From Pluralibacter gergoviae ATCC 33028 = NBRC 105706 (GTDB lineage: Bacteria; Pseudomonadota; Gammaproteobacteria; Enterobacterales; Enterobacteriaceae), in NCBI RefSeq assembly GCF_001598855.1, contig NZ_BCZS01000001.1:248001-312000 (forward strand): 64,000 nt of DNA, given 5' to 3'. The position numbers and the translations under genes were made by a program. Shown here piece by piece: positions 34,840-43,424 of this stretch; position 1 is the stretch's first letter; every line of letters begins with the position of its first letter. The notes below the pieces were generated by a model. That model ran no database searches and was not told the origin of the DNA. It saw only the letters and a list, made by a program, of their open reading frames with translations.

Positions 34840-36640
34840 GCCTGCGCTCCTCGTCGGCATTTTCCGGGGCCGCCGTCTCCCGGCATGAGATCAGCGGATC
34901 GACAATCTGGCGGGTGCCGCCGTCGGTGAGGCCCAGATCGGTCAGGTGCGGGCCGGCGTTGCAGGCGAGGCAGGTGCCTTCGATCGCTTTAAACACCCGG
35001 TAGGGCGGCTCCCAGTCGGCGATTTTCGCGCTGAGATCCCGCAGCGTGCGGAACTGCTGCGCCAGCTCGGCGGCGGGCAGGTCCGAGAGCATACCGGCAA
35101 TCGGCATCGCCACGTGGGCGAGGATCTCACCCGCCTGCGCCAGCGCCATGCCGCCGCCGGAGGCGATCAGCCGGTTGGCCGCCAGCGCCATATCCTCAGG
35201 GCTGCGCCCGAGCACCACCAGGTTGTGCGAATCGTGGGAGTAGCTGGTGGCGATCGCGCCGCGCAGCTCGCCCCAGCCCTCCAGCAGGGCAATCTGCGGC
35301 GTCGCCCGATGGCGGCCGTGGCGGTGCTTGACCCAGATCAGGCTGAAGCCTGCGGGGAGCTGCACCCGGCCGTCGCGAATGTCAACGTCCACTTCGCCCC
35401 ACTCGGTGAAGCGCGCGCCGCGAATGTGGCGCAGGCGGGCGCTGCCGTGGCGGATGCCGCCGATTTTCATCATAAAGTCGTCCGCACTCAGGGCGGCAAG
35501 CTGCAGCGTGTTGCGCGGTGCCGCCTCTCCTGAATCGGCGATCGGCGCCAGCAGGCGGCCGCCGCGGGCCAGCAGACGACCGGCAACGTACACTTCTTGC
35601 GCGCAAAGCCGCTGCAGGGAGTCAAAGACCACCAGATCGGCGCGGCGTCCGGCGGCGATCAGCCCCAGATCGCTGCGCTGCAGGCGAAGGGCGGCGTTGA
35701 GGGTGGCGAAGCGCAGGGCGTCCGTCGCCGGCAGCCCGTGGGCGATCAGCTGGTTCAGCAGATTAATGATCCCGCCGTGCTCCAGCAGCATGTCCGGCGG
35801 TACGTCGTCGGTGCAGACGGTAATTTGCGAGGAGAGGTGCGGCAGGGTCATCAGGGCCCGGACAATCTCCGGCAGCAGATAGGGGTGCGAGCCGCGAATT
35901 TGCAGGGTCAGCCCGGCGCGCAGCTTCTCCAGCGCGTCGTCGGCGGAGGTCAGCTCATGATCGGAGGTGACCCCGGCGGCGAGATAGGCCTGCAGATCGG
36001 CGCCGCGCAGGCCGCGGGCGTGGCCCTCAATCAGCTTGCCGCTGCTGAGCCCCGCCTGGACTATCTCCTGCATCCGTTCGCTGCCGTGCAGCACGCCGTA
36101 CATGTCCATCACCTCGGCGACGCCGCGCACTTCCGGCCACGCCAGCATGGTCTCCATCTCTTTTCCGGCAAAATCGGCCCCGGACATCTCCAGCCCCGGC
36201 GTGGAGGGCACGCTCGACGGCGCGGCGACCATCACCTGCAGCGGCAGGTCGCGGCTGGCCGCCACCGCGTAGCGCACGCCGTCGACCCCCAGCACGTTGG
36301 CCAGTTCGTGCGGATCCCAGAATACCGCCGTGGTGCCCTGGGCCAGCACGATTTCGGCGTAGCGCGCGGGCGGCAGGTGGGAGCTTTCCAGATGCACGTG
36401 GGTATCAATCAGACCCGGCGACAGATAGCGGCCCGCCAGCGAGCGGCACTCGCGGGCGTCGCGGCGGCTGCCGCGCGGGTGCACGCTGGCAATCATTTCG
36501 CCGACGATGCCGACATCGGCTTCGCGCACTTCGCCGGTGACCATATCGACGATCTGCGCGTCGGTGAGGAGTAAATCAAAAGGGGCTTCTCCGCGGGCGG
36601 CCTCAACGGCGCGGCGGCGAGCTTCAGCACTGCTGGACAT
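34832..36640 (-). CDS. Adenine deaminase
   Basis: Metal-dependent amidohydrolase of 602 residues that converts adenine to hypoxanthine and ammonia. The metal-binding features of the Ade family are visible: DTHVHLESS near residue 80, WDPHELANVLG, GHARGLRG, SDHE and the C-terminal domain with SHDSHNLVVLG. It is a little longer than E. coli Ade (YicP). It starts behind GGAG and is followed in overlap by an NCS2 purine permease. A LysR gene is encoded divergently, so it is probably a regulated purine-nitrogen scavenging operon. It may be a paralogue of yicP. Confidence 0.9.
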   Translation of the reverse strand: MSSSAEARRRAVEAARGEAPFDLLLTDAQIVDMVTGEVREADVGIVGEMIASVHPRGSRRDARECRSLAGRYLSPGLIDTHVHLESSHLPPARYAEIVLAQGTTAVFWDPHELANVLGVDGVRYAVAASRDLPLQVMVAAPSSVPSTPGLEMSGADFAGKEMETMLAWPEVRGVAEVMDMYGVLHGSERMQEIVQAGLSSGKLIEGHARGLRGADLQAYLAAGVTSDHELTSADDALEKLRAGLTLQIRGSHPYLLPEIVRALMTLPHLSSQITVCTDDVPPDMLLEHGGIINLLNQLIAHGLPATDALRFATLNAALRLQRSDLGLIAAGRRADLVVFDSLQRLCAQEVYVAGRLLARGGRLLAPIADSGEAAPRNTLQLAALSADDFMMKIGGIRHGSARLRHIRGARFTEWGEVDVDIRDGRVQLPAGFSLIWVKHRHGRHRATPQIALLEGWGELRGAIATSYSHDSHNLVVLGRSPEDMALAANRLIASGGGMALAQAGEILAHVAMPIAGMLSDLPAAELAQQFRTLRDLSAKIADWEPPYRVFKAIEGTCLACNAGPHLTDLGLTDGGTRQIVDPLISCRETAAPENADEERRHD

Positions 36641-36709
36641 AACAACTCCGGCACAAGGATAATGGGGCTACTCTAGAGGCATGGCAAACGATTGCCCAGA
36701 TGAATAAAT

Positions 36710-36723
36710 TTATCGGCCGATAA
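36710..36723. promoter_or_regulatory. Palindrome in the adenine deaminase / LysR intergenic region
   Basis: The perfect 14-bp palindrome TTATCGGCCGATAA lies 35 bases before the LysR start and 70 bases before the divergent deaminase start. This is the right place for autoregulatory binding by the LysR protein. It does not clearly show the T-N11-A core. Confidence 0.4.
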
Positions 36724-36758
36724 GGCCGGGTTATTTTGCCCCATCACCAGGAACAAAG

Positions 36759-37670
36759 ATGATTGAACCCTGGCAGCGCCTGCCCGCGCTCTCGCTTAAG
36801 CAGATCCAGTACTTCGTGACCCTGGCGGAGCTGCGCCATTTTACCGATACCGCTAACCGGCTGGCGATAAGCCAGCCCGCGCTCAGCAGCGCTCTGCGCC
36901 AGATTGAAAGCGTGCTCGGCGGTAAGCTGGTCAACCGCACCGCCCCGGCGGTGACGCTCACCGATCTCGGCGTGGCGATTTTGCCGCACGCCCGGCGTCT
37001 GCTGAGCGTGGCGCAGAACGCCTTTCTGGATATGCAGCAGGCCGTCGATGCCGGCGGCGACGGCACGGTGCGCATTGGCATGGTGCCTTCGGTCAGCGCG
37101 CTGCTCTTTCCGCTGCTGCCGCAGGTGCTGGCCGAAGCGTTTCCGCGCCTGCGGGTCGAATTTCACGACCGCACCAACGATACGCTGCTGCAGGAACTGC
37201 AGCGCGGCGGCATCGACTTCGGCATCGGCGCCGTCGACCGTTCGCTGCCGGAGGGCGTCCAGGTCTTTCCCCTGCGCGAAGATCCGTTCGTCGCCGTGCT
37301 GCACCGCGACGATCCCCTGGCGGGCCAGGCGCACCTGCCCTGGAAGCAGCTGCTGGAGCGCGATATCGCCGTCTTCTCAAGGGGGAATATCCTGCGGCTG
37401 GTCGGCGCTCTGGCCGAGAGCCACCGGCTGAGCCTGAATATGCGCTACCAGGTGGACTACATTGAGACGCTGTACGGCCTGGTACGCTCCCGGCTGGCGG
37501 TGGCGATTTTGCCGCAGCTGTATACCACGCATCTGCGGGATCCCGTCCTGACGGTGTCCCGTCTGCAGCAGCCCGATATGTCGCGCACCGTGGCGCTGAT
37601 GCGCGGTTCTCAGCCGCTGCCGCCACGGATTGAAACATGTTTTTCACTACTTTTAGAAAAATTGCGATAG
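36759..37670 (+). CDS. LysR-type transcriptional regulator
   Basis: A 303-residue LysR protein. An N-terminal winged HTH (about 10-70: LSLKQIQYFVTLAELRHFTD and ISQPALSSALRQIE) is followed by a substrate-binding-like effector domain (about 95-300). It is divergent from the adenine deaminase-permease operon across 118 bases and so is the likely regulator of purine use. The inducer is unknown. About 100 bases separate it from the next small gene. Confidence 0.88.
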   Translation: MIEPWQRLPALSLKQIQYFVTLAELRHFTDTANRLAISQPALSSALRQIESVLGGKLVNRTAPAVTLTDLGVAILPHARRLLSVAQNAFLDMQQAVDAGGDGTVRIGMVPSVSALLFPLLPQVLAEAFPRLRVEFHDRTNDTLLQELQRGGIDFGIGAVDRSLPEGVQVFPLREDPFVAVLHRDDPLAGQAHLPWKQLLERDIAVFSRGNILRLVGALAESHRLSLNMRYQVDYIETLYGLVRSRLAVAILPQLYTTHLRDPVLTVSRLQQPDMSRTVALMRGSQPLPPRIETCFSLLLEKLR

Positions 37671-37775
37671 CGTCGAGATTTTTTACACGATAAGAATTAG
37701 TGATGGATAACATTCCGCTAAGATAACTCTTAGTGATTCCCTTCCGAAAAGCGTTATCGCTGACAGGAGCAATGT

Positions 37776-38090
37776 ATGAGTCGTGAAGAATATACATTAC
37801 TGCATTCCGGGTTTAATCAACACGATCTGCACATCCTCAAACAGAACATCGTCGCACCTGACGGCACGCTGGACGGCGTGGTCGCCGGGTTTGCCAAGCG
37901 CTTCATGGTCTATACCTCCCTGTTCCTGACCTGTCTGCTGGGCCTTTTGGTGCTGGCTATTGTCACGCCGGTTAAAGACCTGATTCTGGTCGCAGCGGGT
38001 ATAGGCGCGGTATTTTTAACGCTTCGCTTAATGCGTTCGCCGATCGTTTCGTTGAAGTGCTGGTTTTATTGTAGCCATCAATGGAGATAG
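37776..38090 (+). CDS. Small two-helix membrane protein of unknown function
   Basis: A 104-residue protein with a polar N-terminus (1-42) and two predicted membrane helices (about 44-64 and 67-86), ending in an aromatic/Cys-rich tail (CWFYCSHQW). It is not recognised. The start has AGGAG at a 6-base spacing, and a strong terminator follows, so it is a separate transcription unit. TTAGTGAT is repeated upstream at 37697 and 37730. The sequence TTCCGCTA plus AAGATAACTCTT occurs on both sides of the gene. Confidence 0.65.
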   Translation: MSREEYTLLHSGFNQHDLHILKQNIVAPDGTLDGVVAGFAKRFMVYTSLFLTCLLGLLVLAIVTPVKDLILVAAGIGAVFLTLRLMRSPIVSLKCWFYCSHQWR

Positions 38091-38134
38091 GCCCGGAATA
38101 AATACGGTCGTTTTAAATAATAGCCGTTCCGCTA

Positions 38135-38173
38135 CAAGAGTTATCTTTCCATTAAAGATAACTCTTGTTTTTT
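38135..38173 (+). terminator. Strong rho-independent terminator after the small membrane gene
   Basis: Perfect 14-bp stem CAAGAGTTATCTTT / AAAGATAACTCTTG with a CCATT loop (38135-38167), followed by six T (38168-38173). The right arm repeats a 12-base string found before the gene at 37720-37731. Confidence 0.9.
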
Positions 38174-38233
38174 AATGATAATACGTAATTTAATTTAGCG
38201 AAACACATAACTGTCGTTATATATTAAAGCGAC

Positions 38234-38255
38234 AATTGTGAGTCTCTTCGCAATT
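38234..38255. promoter_or_regulatory. CRP-like site upstream of the yhf operon
   Basis: TGTGA-N6-TCGCA (38237-38252) flanked by AAT/ATT, giving a 22-bp near-palindrome that matches the CRP consensus except one base in the right half. Its centre is about 132 bases before the yhfY start. No other good promoter element is certain in this AT-rich 286-base gap. Confidence 0.55.
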
Positions 38256-38376
38256 TTATTTTTTTATTGTTTACGCGGGGATTTAGCGTCGAATAAAGTG
38301 CTTGCGTTCAATTTAGTGAATATTTCCTTACGATGTATTTATATTAATGTAACGCCTAACAGGTGCGTGGAATAAC

Positions 38377-38754
38377 ATGGAAAACAGACTGGAAATACTG
38401 CATAAGGCAAAGATTATTGATGCCGATATTTATCATGGAATGCTTAACGTCATTACCTGTCTTGAAAAGAAACGTCGGCTCGATATTCGTCACGTACAGG
38501 GTGATATGCTGCTTACCCATATGGCGAATGCCCTGATGCGCGCCCGCAGAGGGGAAGCGATCTCCGCCATTGATGCTGACGTGCTCTCAGAGGTGACGGA
38601 CTCTGCGCGCTATCCGGAGATTGCAGAACTCCACCACGAACTTCTGCAGTTTTTCCCCGTATCGGTACCGGAGTGCGAACAGGGTTATTTGCTGGCTAAC
38701 CTGTACGGCCTGCTGCTGAATCAGGCGCAGAACGTCCCGGGCGCGACGGTGTAA
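38377..38754 (+). CDS. yhfY: PRD-domain protein YhfY
   Basis: A 125-residue cytosolic protein of the PTS-regulation-domain fold, similar to E. coli YhfY. PRD domains normally respond to phosphorylation by the phosphotransferase system at conserved histidines; candidates here are the His residues in IRHVQGDMLLTHM (about 38-48) and ELHHELLQF. It is a free-standing PRD without DNA-binding domain and may act on the adjacent regulator YhfZ. It is the first gene of the yhf-type operon, while in E. coli yhfZ comes first. Confidence 0.85.
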   Translation: MENRLEILHKAKIIDADIYHGMLNVITCLEKKRRLDIRHVQGDMLLTHMANALMRARRGEAISAIDADVLSEVTDSARYPEIAELHHELLQFFPVSVPECEQGYLLANLYGLLLNQAQNVPGATV

Positions 38755-38782
38755 ATACCGTCGTGGCGCAGAGAATTCAGCA

Positions 38783-39688
38783 ATGAAAAGGACATTTATC
38801 AAAAAAGAGGGCGTGCTGCTCAACGCCTTAGCCCGCTACCTGCTCGGTGAACGGCAGGGCAATCGCCTCATGACCATTGAGGCGCTGGCGGTTGCCTGCG
38901 GCACCTCGGTTGGCCTGACTCAGGCGGGGCTGAAGTCGCTGGAAGCCTCGGGCGCGGTCTGCATCGAACGGCGGGGGCGCAACGGCAGCTACCTGTTGGC
39001 AGTGGATCACACAGCGCTGCTCGCCAATATTGATATCAGCAACGTAGTGTGCGCCATGCCGCTGCCCTATACGCGTATGTATGAAGGGCTGGCGAGCGGC
39101 CTGAAGGCGCTGTTTGAGGGAGTCCCGTTCTACTACGCGCATATGCGCGGCGCCGACAGCCGCGTTGAGTGCCTGCTCGGCGGCGTGTATGACATGGCGG
39201 TGGTCTCCCGGCTGGCGGCCAGCAGCTATCTGGCAGAGGGCCATCTCAGCGCGGTACTCGAGTTCGGCCCGCATACCTACGTGGGCGAGCACCGGCTTAT
39301 CTGCCGCAGCGGACGGGCGAATGCTATTCGTCGGGTAGGCATCGACGGCCGCTCTGCGGATCAGAAAATGCTGACCCGGGCCTGCTTCGAGCGGCGGAAC
39401 GTCGAGTACGTCGCGCTCTCGTATCACGAAAGCCTGGCCCGCGTGGCGCGTGGCGATATTGACGCCGTTGTCTGGAACGTGGTGGACGAACAGGTGCTTA
39501 ACGGTCTCGGACTGGAGGCGAGGCCGCTGCCCCAGGACCCGCGCCTTTTGGCGGCGACGGAGGCCGTGGTGCTGATCCGCGCCGATGATTATCCGATTAA
39601 GACATTATTTAACGCACTCGTCGATAAGGAACGATTACTCGACCACCAGCGTCGGGTTATTCGCGGAGAGCTGGAACCTCACTATTAA
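38783..39688 (+). CDS. yhfZ: Putative regulator YhfZ
   Basis: A 301-residue protein with an N-terminal GntR-like winged helix (about 10-70: MTIEALAVACGTSVGLTQAG) and a C-terminal YhfZ domain resembling a periplasmic-binding-protein fold (about 80-300). It is the probable transcription regulator of the yhf genes. The ligand is unknown, but the fold suggests a small anionic or amino acid effector. It lies 28 bases after yhfY. A 103-base gap follows that may hold a second promoter and an operator. Confidence 0.85.
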   Translation: MKRTFIKKEGVLLNALARYLLGERQGNRLMTIEALAVACGTSVGLTQAGLKSLEASGAVCIERRGRNGSYLLAVDHTALLANIDISNVVCAMPLPYTRMYEGLASGLKALFEGVPFYYAHMRGADSRVECLLGGVYDMAVVSRLAASSYLAEGHLSAVLEFGPHTYVGEHRLICRSGRANAIRRVGIDGRSADQKMLTRACFERRNVEYVALSYHESLARVARGDIDAVVWNVVDEQVLNGLGLEARPLPQDPRLLAATEAVVLIRADDYPIKTLFNALVDKERLLDHQRRVIRGELEPHY

Positions 39689-39744
39689 TAGCGGGCGTTA
39701 GCAACAATATTTTCTCACTAAGGGGAATTTGGCGGTTTTAAATC

Positions 39745-39777
39745 TTCAGTAATCTGAATAAATCATATGGATATATT
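39745..39777 (+). promoter_or_regulatory. Candidate operator and promoter between yhfZ and yhfX
   Basis: The palindrome TTCAG-TAAT-CTGAA (39745-39758) stands just upstream of a TATATT box (39772-39777) in the only sizeable gap inside the operon. A matching -35 box is not visible. It may let the enzyme genes be expressed separately from yhfY-yhfZ. Confidence 0.3.
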
Positions 39778-39791
39778 TAAAGAGGTAATGG

Positions 39792-40970
39792 ATGTTTATA
39801 AATGCGCTGCAGCGGCAGAATCCTGCGCTGATTACTGCTGCTCTTAATTTCTGGCGTCAGGGCAAAATAGCGCCGGACAGCTATATTATCGATGTCGATC
39901 GGGTGATTGAAAATGCGGGTAAAATCCTCACCGTCGCCCGCGAGCTGAATATTACTCTGTATGTCATGACCAAGCAGTTGGGGCGTAATCCGTGGCTTGC
40001 CGAAAAGCTGTTGCGCCTGGGCTTTGAGGGCGTCGTGGCCGTTGATGATAAAGAGGCCCGCATTATGCGCCGGGCGGGAATAAAGGTGGCGCATCAGGGG
40101 CACCTGGTGCAGATCCCCTCGGGGCAGGTCCGCGAAGCGGTTGAGCAGGGTACCGACATTATCACCGTTTTCTCGGTAGAAAAGGCGCGCGAGATCTCCG
40201 CGGCGGCCCTCAGCGCCGGCCGGGTGCAGGCCATCATGCTTAAGGTGTACGGCGAAAACGACCTCTTCTATCCCGGCCAGGAGAGCGGATTTTCTCTTAC
40301 GGCGTTAACCGCAGCCGTTGACGAGATACGCACCCTGCCGGGGGTCGCTATCGCTGGCCTGACGCACTTCCCCTGCCTGCTGTGGGACGAGCAGCACTCC
40401 GCCGTGGTGCCGACGGAAAACCTGCGCTCGCTGCTGGCGGCTAAAGCCCGGCTGGAGCAGTGCGGTGTCCGCGTTGGGCAGCTTAACGCGCCCTCGGCGA
40501 CCAGCTGCACTTCACTGCCTCTGCTTGCACAGTTCAACGTGACGCACGCCGAGCCGGGCCACGCGCTCACCGGCACCATTCCGGCCAACAGGCGGGGCGA
40601 TCAGCCGGAGACGGTAGCGATGCTGTGGCTCAGCGAAATCTCTCACCAGTTTAAGGGGCGCAGCTACTGCTACGGCGGCGGCTACTACCGGCGCGGAAAC
40701 GCAAAGAATGCCCTGATCTACGCGCCCGGTGAAAACGTTCCCCGTCGGGTGGCCCTCGGCGCCGTCGACGATGCCAGCATTGACTACTTCCTGCCGCTTG
40801 AGGGCGAGTTTGCGCCCGGCAGCGCCGCCATTTTCTGCTTTCGCACGCAAATCTTCGTCACCCGCAGCGAGGTGGTGCTGATTGCCGGACTCGCGCGCGG
40901 AACGCCTGAAATCGTTGCCCGCTACGGCAGTCAGGGAAATCGCCTGGAGGACCTATGGCGCGATGCATAG
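39792..40970 (+). CDS. yhfX: PLP-dependent racemase-like protein YhfX
   Basis: A fold-III, alanine-racemase-like PLP protein of 392 residues. The putative Schiff-base lysine is Lys61 in YVMTKQLG. The C-terminal beta domain includes the conserved [13 protein letters not shown]. Relatives act as amino acid racemases or decarboxylases, but the reaction of YhfX is not established. It starts behind GAGG at a 6-base spacing and overlaps yhfW by 16 bases. It is the first enzyme gene of the operon. Confidence 0.9.
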   Translation: MFINALQRQNPALITAALNFWRQGKIAPDSYIIDVDRVIENAGKILTVARELNITLYVMTKQLGRNPWLAEKLLRLGFEGVVAVDDKEARIMRRAGIKVAHQGHLVQIPSGQVREAVEQGTDIITVFSVEKAREISAAALSAGRVQAIMLKVYGENDLFYPGQESGFSLTALTAAVDEIRTLPGVAIAGLTHFPCLLWDEQHSAVVPTENLRSLLAAKARLEQCGVRVGQLNAPSATSCTSLPLLAQFNVTHAEPGHALTGTIPANRRGDQPETVAMLWLSEISHQFKGRSYCYGGGYYRRGNAKNALIYAPGENVPRRVALGAVDDASIDYFLPLEGEFAPGSAAIFCFRTQIFVTRSEVVLIAGLARGTPEIVARYGSQGNRLEDLWRDA

Positions 40971-42181
40971 TGCTGGTGATCGACAGCTTCGGCGTCGGCG
41001 CGATGGACGACGTTCCCGAGGTCAGGCCGCAGGACCGCGGGGCCAATACCTGCGGACATATTCTGCAGTCCTGCCCGCAGCTGTGCCTGCCGACGCTGGA
41101 AAGGCTCGGTCTGATCAACGCCCTGGGCTTTGCGCCCGGCGTTATGCAGCCTTCAGAAACCGCAATATGGGGCACAGCCGAACTGCTGCACGAAGGCGGC
41201 GATACCTTTCAGGGCCATCAAGAAATTTTAGGTACTCGCCCGAAACCGCCGCGGGTCATGGCCTTCAGCGAGGTTATCGACAGCGTTGAGGCCAGTCTGC
41301 AGGCGGCGGGCTATGGCGCGGTGCGCCAGGGCGCGGGCCCGTACTGGCTGCTGGTGAACGGCTGCGTGGCGATAGGCGACAACCTGGAGGCCGATCCGGG
41401 GCAGGTCTACAACATCACCGCCAACCTTAGCGAAATCGCCTTTTCTGAGGTGAAGGCCATTGGCGGTATCGTGCGCGCGCAGGCCACCGTCGGGCGGGTC
41501 ATCGCCTGCGGCGGCGAGCTGGAGAGCAGCCGGCAGCTTATCGACGCCGTCGAGCAAAGGGCGGGAGGCTATATCGGCCTCAACACGCCCCGCAGCGGCG
41601 TATACCGGCGCGGTTTCCAGGTCGAGCATATGGGCTACGGCGTGGACGCGTCGGTACAGGTCCCGCAGCGGCTCCATGCGGCGGGCGTGCCGACGGTGCT
41701 GGTCGGCAAAGTGGCCGATATTGTCGACAACCGATGCGGCATCAGCTGGAAGAATATCGTCGATAGCGGCCAGATCATGGACATCACCCGCCGCGAGTTT
41801 CTGCGGCGCGATCCGGTCTTTATCTGCAGCAATATCCAGGAGACCGACCTGGCGGGACACGCCGAAGACGTTGAGCGCTATATCGACAGGCTGCGGCTGG
41901 TGGATGACGCCCTGGCGGCGCTGCTGCCGGAGATGGCGGCAGGCGACTGCCTTATCGTCATGGCGGATCACGGCAACGATCCCACTATCGGCCACGGCAG
42001 GCACACCCGGGAGAAGGTGCCGCTGCTGGTTTACGCCCCCGGCGCGCGGCCCGCGCGGCTTGGGCTGAGAAGCACGCTCTCCGACGTCGGGGCGACGGTG
42101 TGCGACTTCTTCATGGCCGGGCCGCCGGAGAATGGCCGCTCGTTTTTATCGTTAATTACCAGGGAGCAGGAACATGATTGA
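40955..42181 (+). CDS. yhfW: Phosphopentomutase-like metalloenzyme YhfW
   Basis: A 408-residue member of the alkaline-phosphatase superfamily, closest to DeoB-type phosphopentomutases. The metal ligand Asp10 is in [12 protein letters not shown]. The nucleophile region is [11 protein letters not shown] (compare DTTTGHWEI in DeoB), and the C-terminal metal site is MADHGNDPT with [15 protein letters not shown]. It probably moves phosphate on a sugar phosphate or phosphonate-like intermediate; the substrate is unknown. It overlaps yhfX by 16 bases and php by 8. Confidence 0.9.
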   Translation: MARCIVLVIDSFGVGAMDDVPEVRPQDRGANTCGHILQSCPQLCLPTLERLGLINALGFAPGVMQPSETAIWGTAELLHEGGDTFQGHQEILGTRPKPPRVMAFSEVIDSVEASLQAAGYGAVRQGAGPYWLLVNGCVAIGDNLEADPGQVYNITANLSEIAFSEVKAIGGIVRAQATVGRVIACGGELESSRQLIDAVEQRAGGYIGLNTPRSGVYRRGFQVEHMGYGVDASVQVPQRLHAAGVPTVLVGKVADIVDNRCGISWKNIVDSGQIMDITRREFLRRDPVFICSNIQETDLAGHAEDVERYIDRLRLVDDALAALLPEMAAGDCLIVMADHGNDPTIGHGRHTREKVPLLVYAPGARPARLGLRSTLSDVGATVCDFFMAGPPENGRSFLSLITREQEHD

Positions 42182-43049
42182 CGCTTCAGGCTATACCTAC
42201 GCGCACGAGCATTTGCATATCGATCTCTCGGCGTTCAAGGGCGACATTGACTGCCGCCACGACCAGTACGCGCTTATCCGCGACGAAATGAAGGCGCTGT
42301 TTGCCCTCGGGGTGCGCAACATTGTTGACGTGACCAGTCGCTATATGGGCCGCGATGCCCGCGTGCTGCTCAGTTTGATGCAGGAGACGGGCATCAATGT
42401 TATCGCCGCCACCGGCTACTACCAGCACGCTTTTTATCCCCACTGCGTGGCGGAAAGCAGCGCCCGGGCGCTGGCGGACGAGATGATCGCGGAGATTGAA
42501 AACGGCATTGACGGTACGTTACTCAAGGCCGGCGTCATCGCCGAAATAGGCTCCAGCGAGGGCGGCATTACCGACCAGGAGGCGAAAGTCTTTACCGCTG
42601 CCGCCATTGCCCAGCAGGAGACCGGGCGGCCGATATCCACCCACACCTCGTTCAGCACCATGGGCGTTGAGCAAACCCGCCTTCTGCGCCGGCAGGGCGC
42701 CGATCTTTCGCGGGTGGTGATCGGGCACTGCGATCTGCGCGATAACCTCGACGACATCATGAAGATCATCGACGCCGGGGCCTACGTGCAGTTCGACACC
42801 ATCGGCAAGAACGGCTATTACCCGGATGAAAAGCGAATTGCCATGCTGCAGGCGCTGCGCCAGCGCGGCCTGCTGGCGCGGGTGATGCTCTCCATGGATA
42901 TCACCCGCCGCTCTCACCTGCGGGCGAACGGCGGCATCGGCTACGGCTATCTGCTGACCACTTTTGCTCCCCGGCTGCTGGCGTCAGGATTCAGCCCGGC
43001 GGATCTCAACACCCTACTTATCGAAAACCCATCGCGCTTTTTTAAATAA
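42174..43049 (+). CDS. php: Phosphotriesterase homology protein
   Basis: A 291-residue TIM-barrel metal hydrolase (PHP/YhfV). Binuclear site residues can be seen: His11 and His13 (AHEHLH), Glu124 (AEIGSSEG) in place of the carboxylated Lys of phosphotriesterase, His157 (STHTS), His185 (GHCDLRD) and Asp in SMDITRR. E. coli Php has no known physiological substrate. Relatives hydrolyse lactones or phosphoesters. It overlaps yhfW by 8 bases and precedes yhfU. Confidence 0.93.
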   Translation: MIDASGYTYAHEHLHIDLSAFKGDIDCRHDQYALIRDEMKALFALGVRNIVDVTSRYMGRDARVLLSLMQETGINVIAATGYYQHAFYPHCVAESSARALADEMIAEIENGIDGTLLKAGVIAEIGSSEGGITDQEAKVFTAAAIAQQETGRPISTHTSFSTMGVEQTRLLRRQGADLSRVVIGHCDLRDNLDDIMKIIDAGAYVQFDTIGKNGYYPDEKRIAMLQALRQRGLLARVMLSMDITRRSHLRANGGIGYGYLLTTFAPRLLASGFSPADLNTLLIENPSRFFK

Positions 43050-43060
43050 GGATATGACCC

Positions 43061-43414
43061 ATGAAGAAAATCGGCGTTGCCGGACTGCAGCGTGAGCTTA
43101 TCAAACAGATGATTGAGAGCTCCGCGCCAGGCTGTTTTGAAACCTTTATTTGCAACGATTTAGAGGCGGCCAGCAAAGTGAAAAGCGGCCAGCTGGATTA
43201 CTACATCGGCGCCTGCAACACCGGCGCGGGGGCGGCGCTCTCTATCGCCATTGCCATTATCGGCTTTAACAAATGCTGCACTATCGCCCGGCCGGGGGCG
43301 CGCGCCAGGGAGGAGGAGATCGTCAGGGCGGTCGGCGCAGGGAAGGTCGCCTTTGGCCTGTCGGTGGAGAACATTGAACATGCCGTTCCGCTGCTCGTTA
43401 ACTACCTGAAGTGA
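43061..43414 (+). CDS. yhfU: DUF2620 protein YhfU
   Basis: A 117-residue protein matching E. coli YhfU. The Gly/Ala-rich segment YIGACNTGAGAALSIAIAII may be a nucleotide or membrane-contact region. It always travels with yhfT and may form its cytosolic partner, rather like the glycine-rich subunits of sugar transport systems; that comparison is my inference. It lies 11 bases after php and 10 before yhfT. Confidence 0.88.
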   Translation: MKKIGVAGLQRELIKQMIESSAPGCFETFICNDLEAASKVKSGQLDYYIGACNTGAGAALSIAIAIIGFNKCCTIARPGARAREEEIVRAVGAGKVAFGLSVENIEHAVPLLVNYLK

Positions 43415-43424
43415 GGGAACCACC

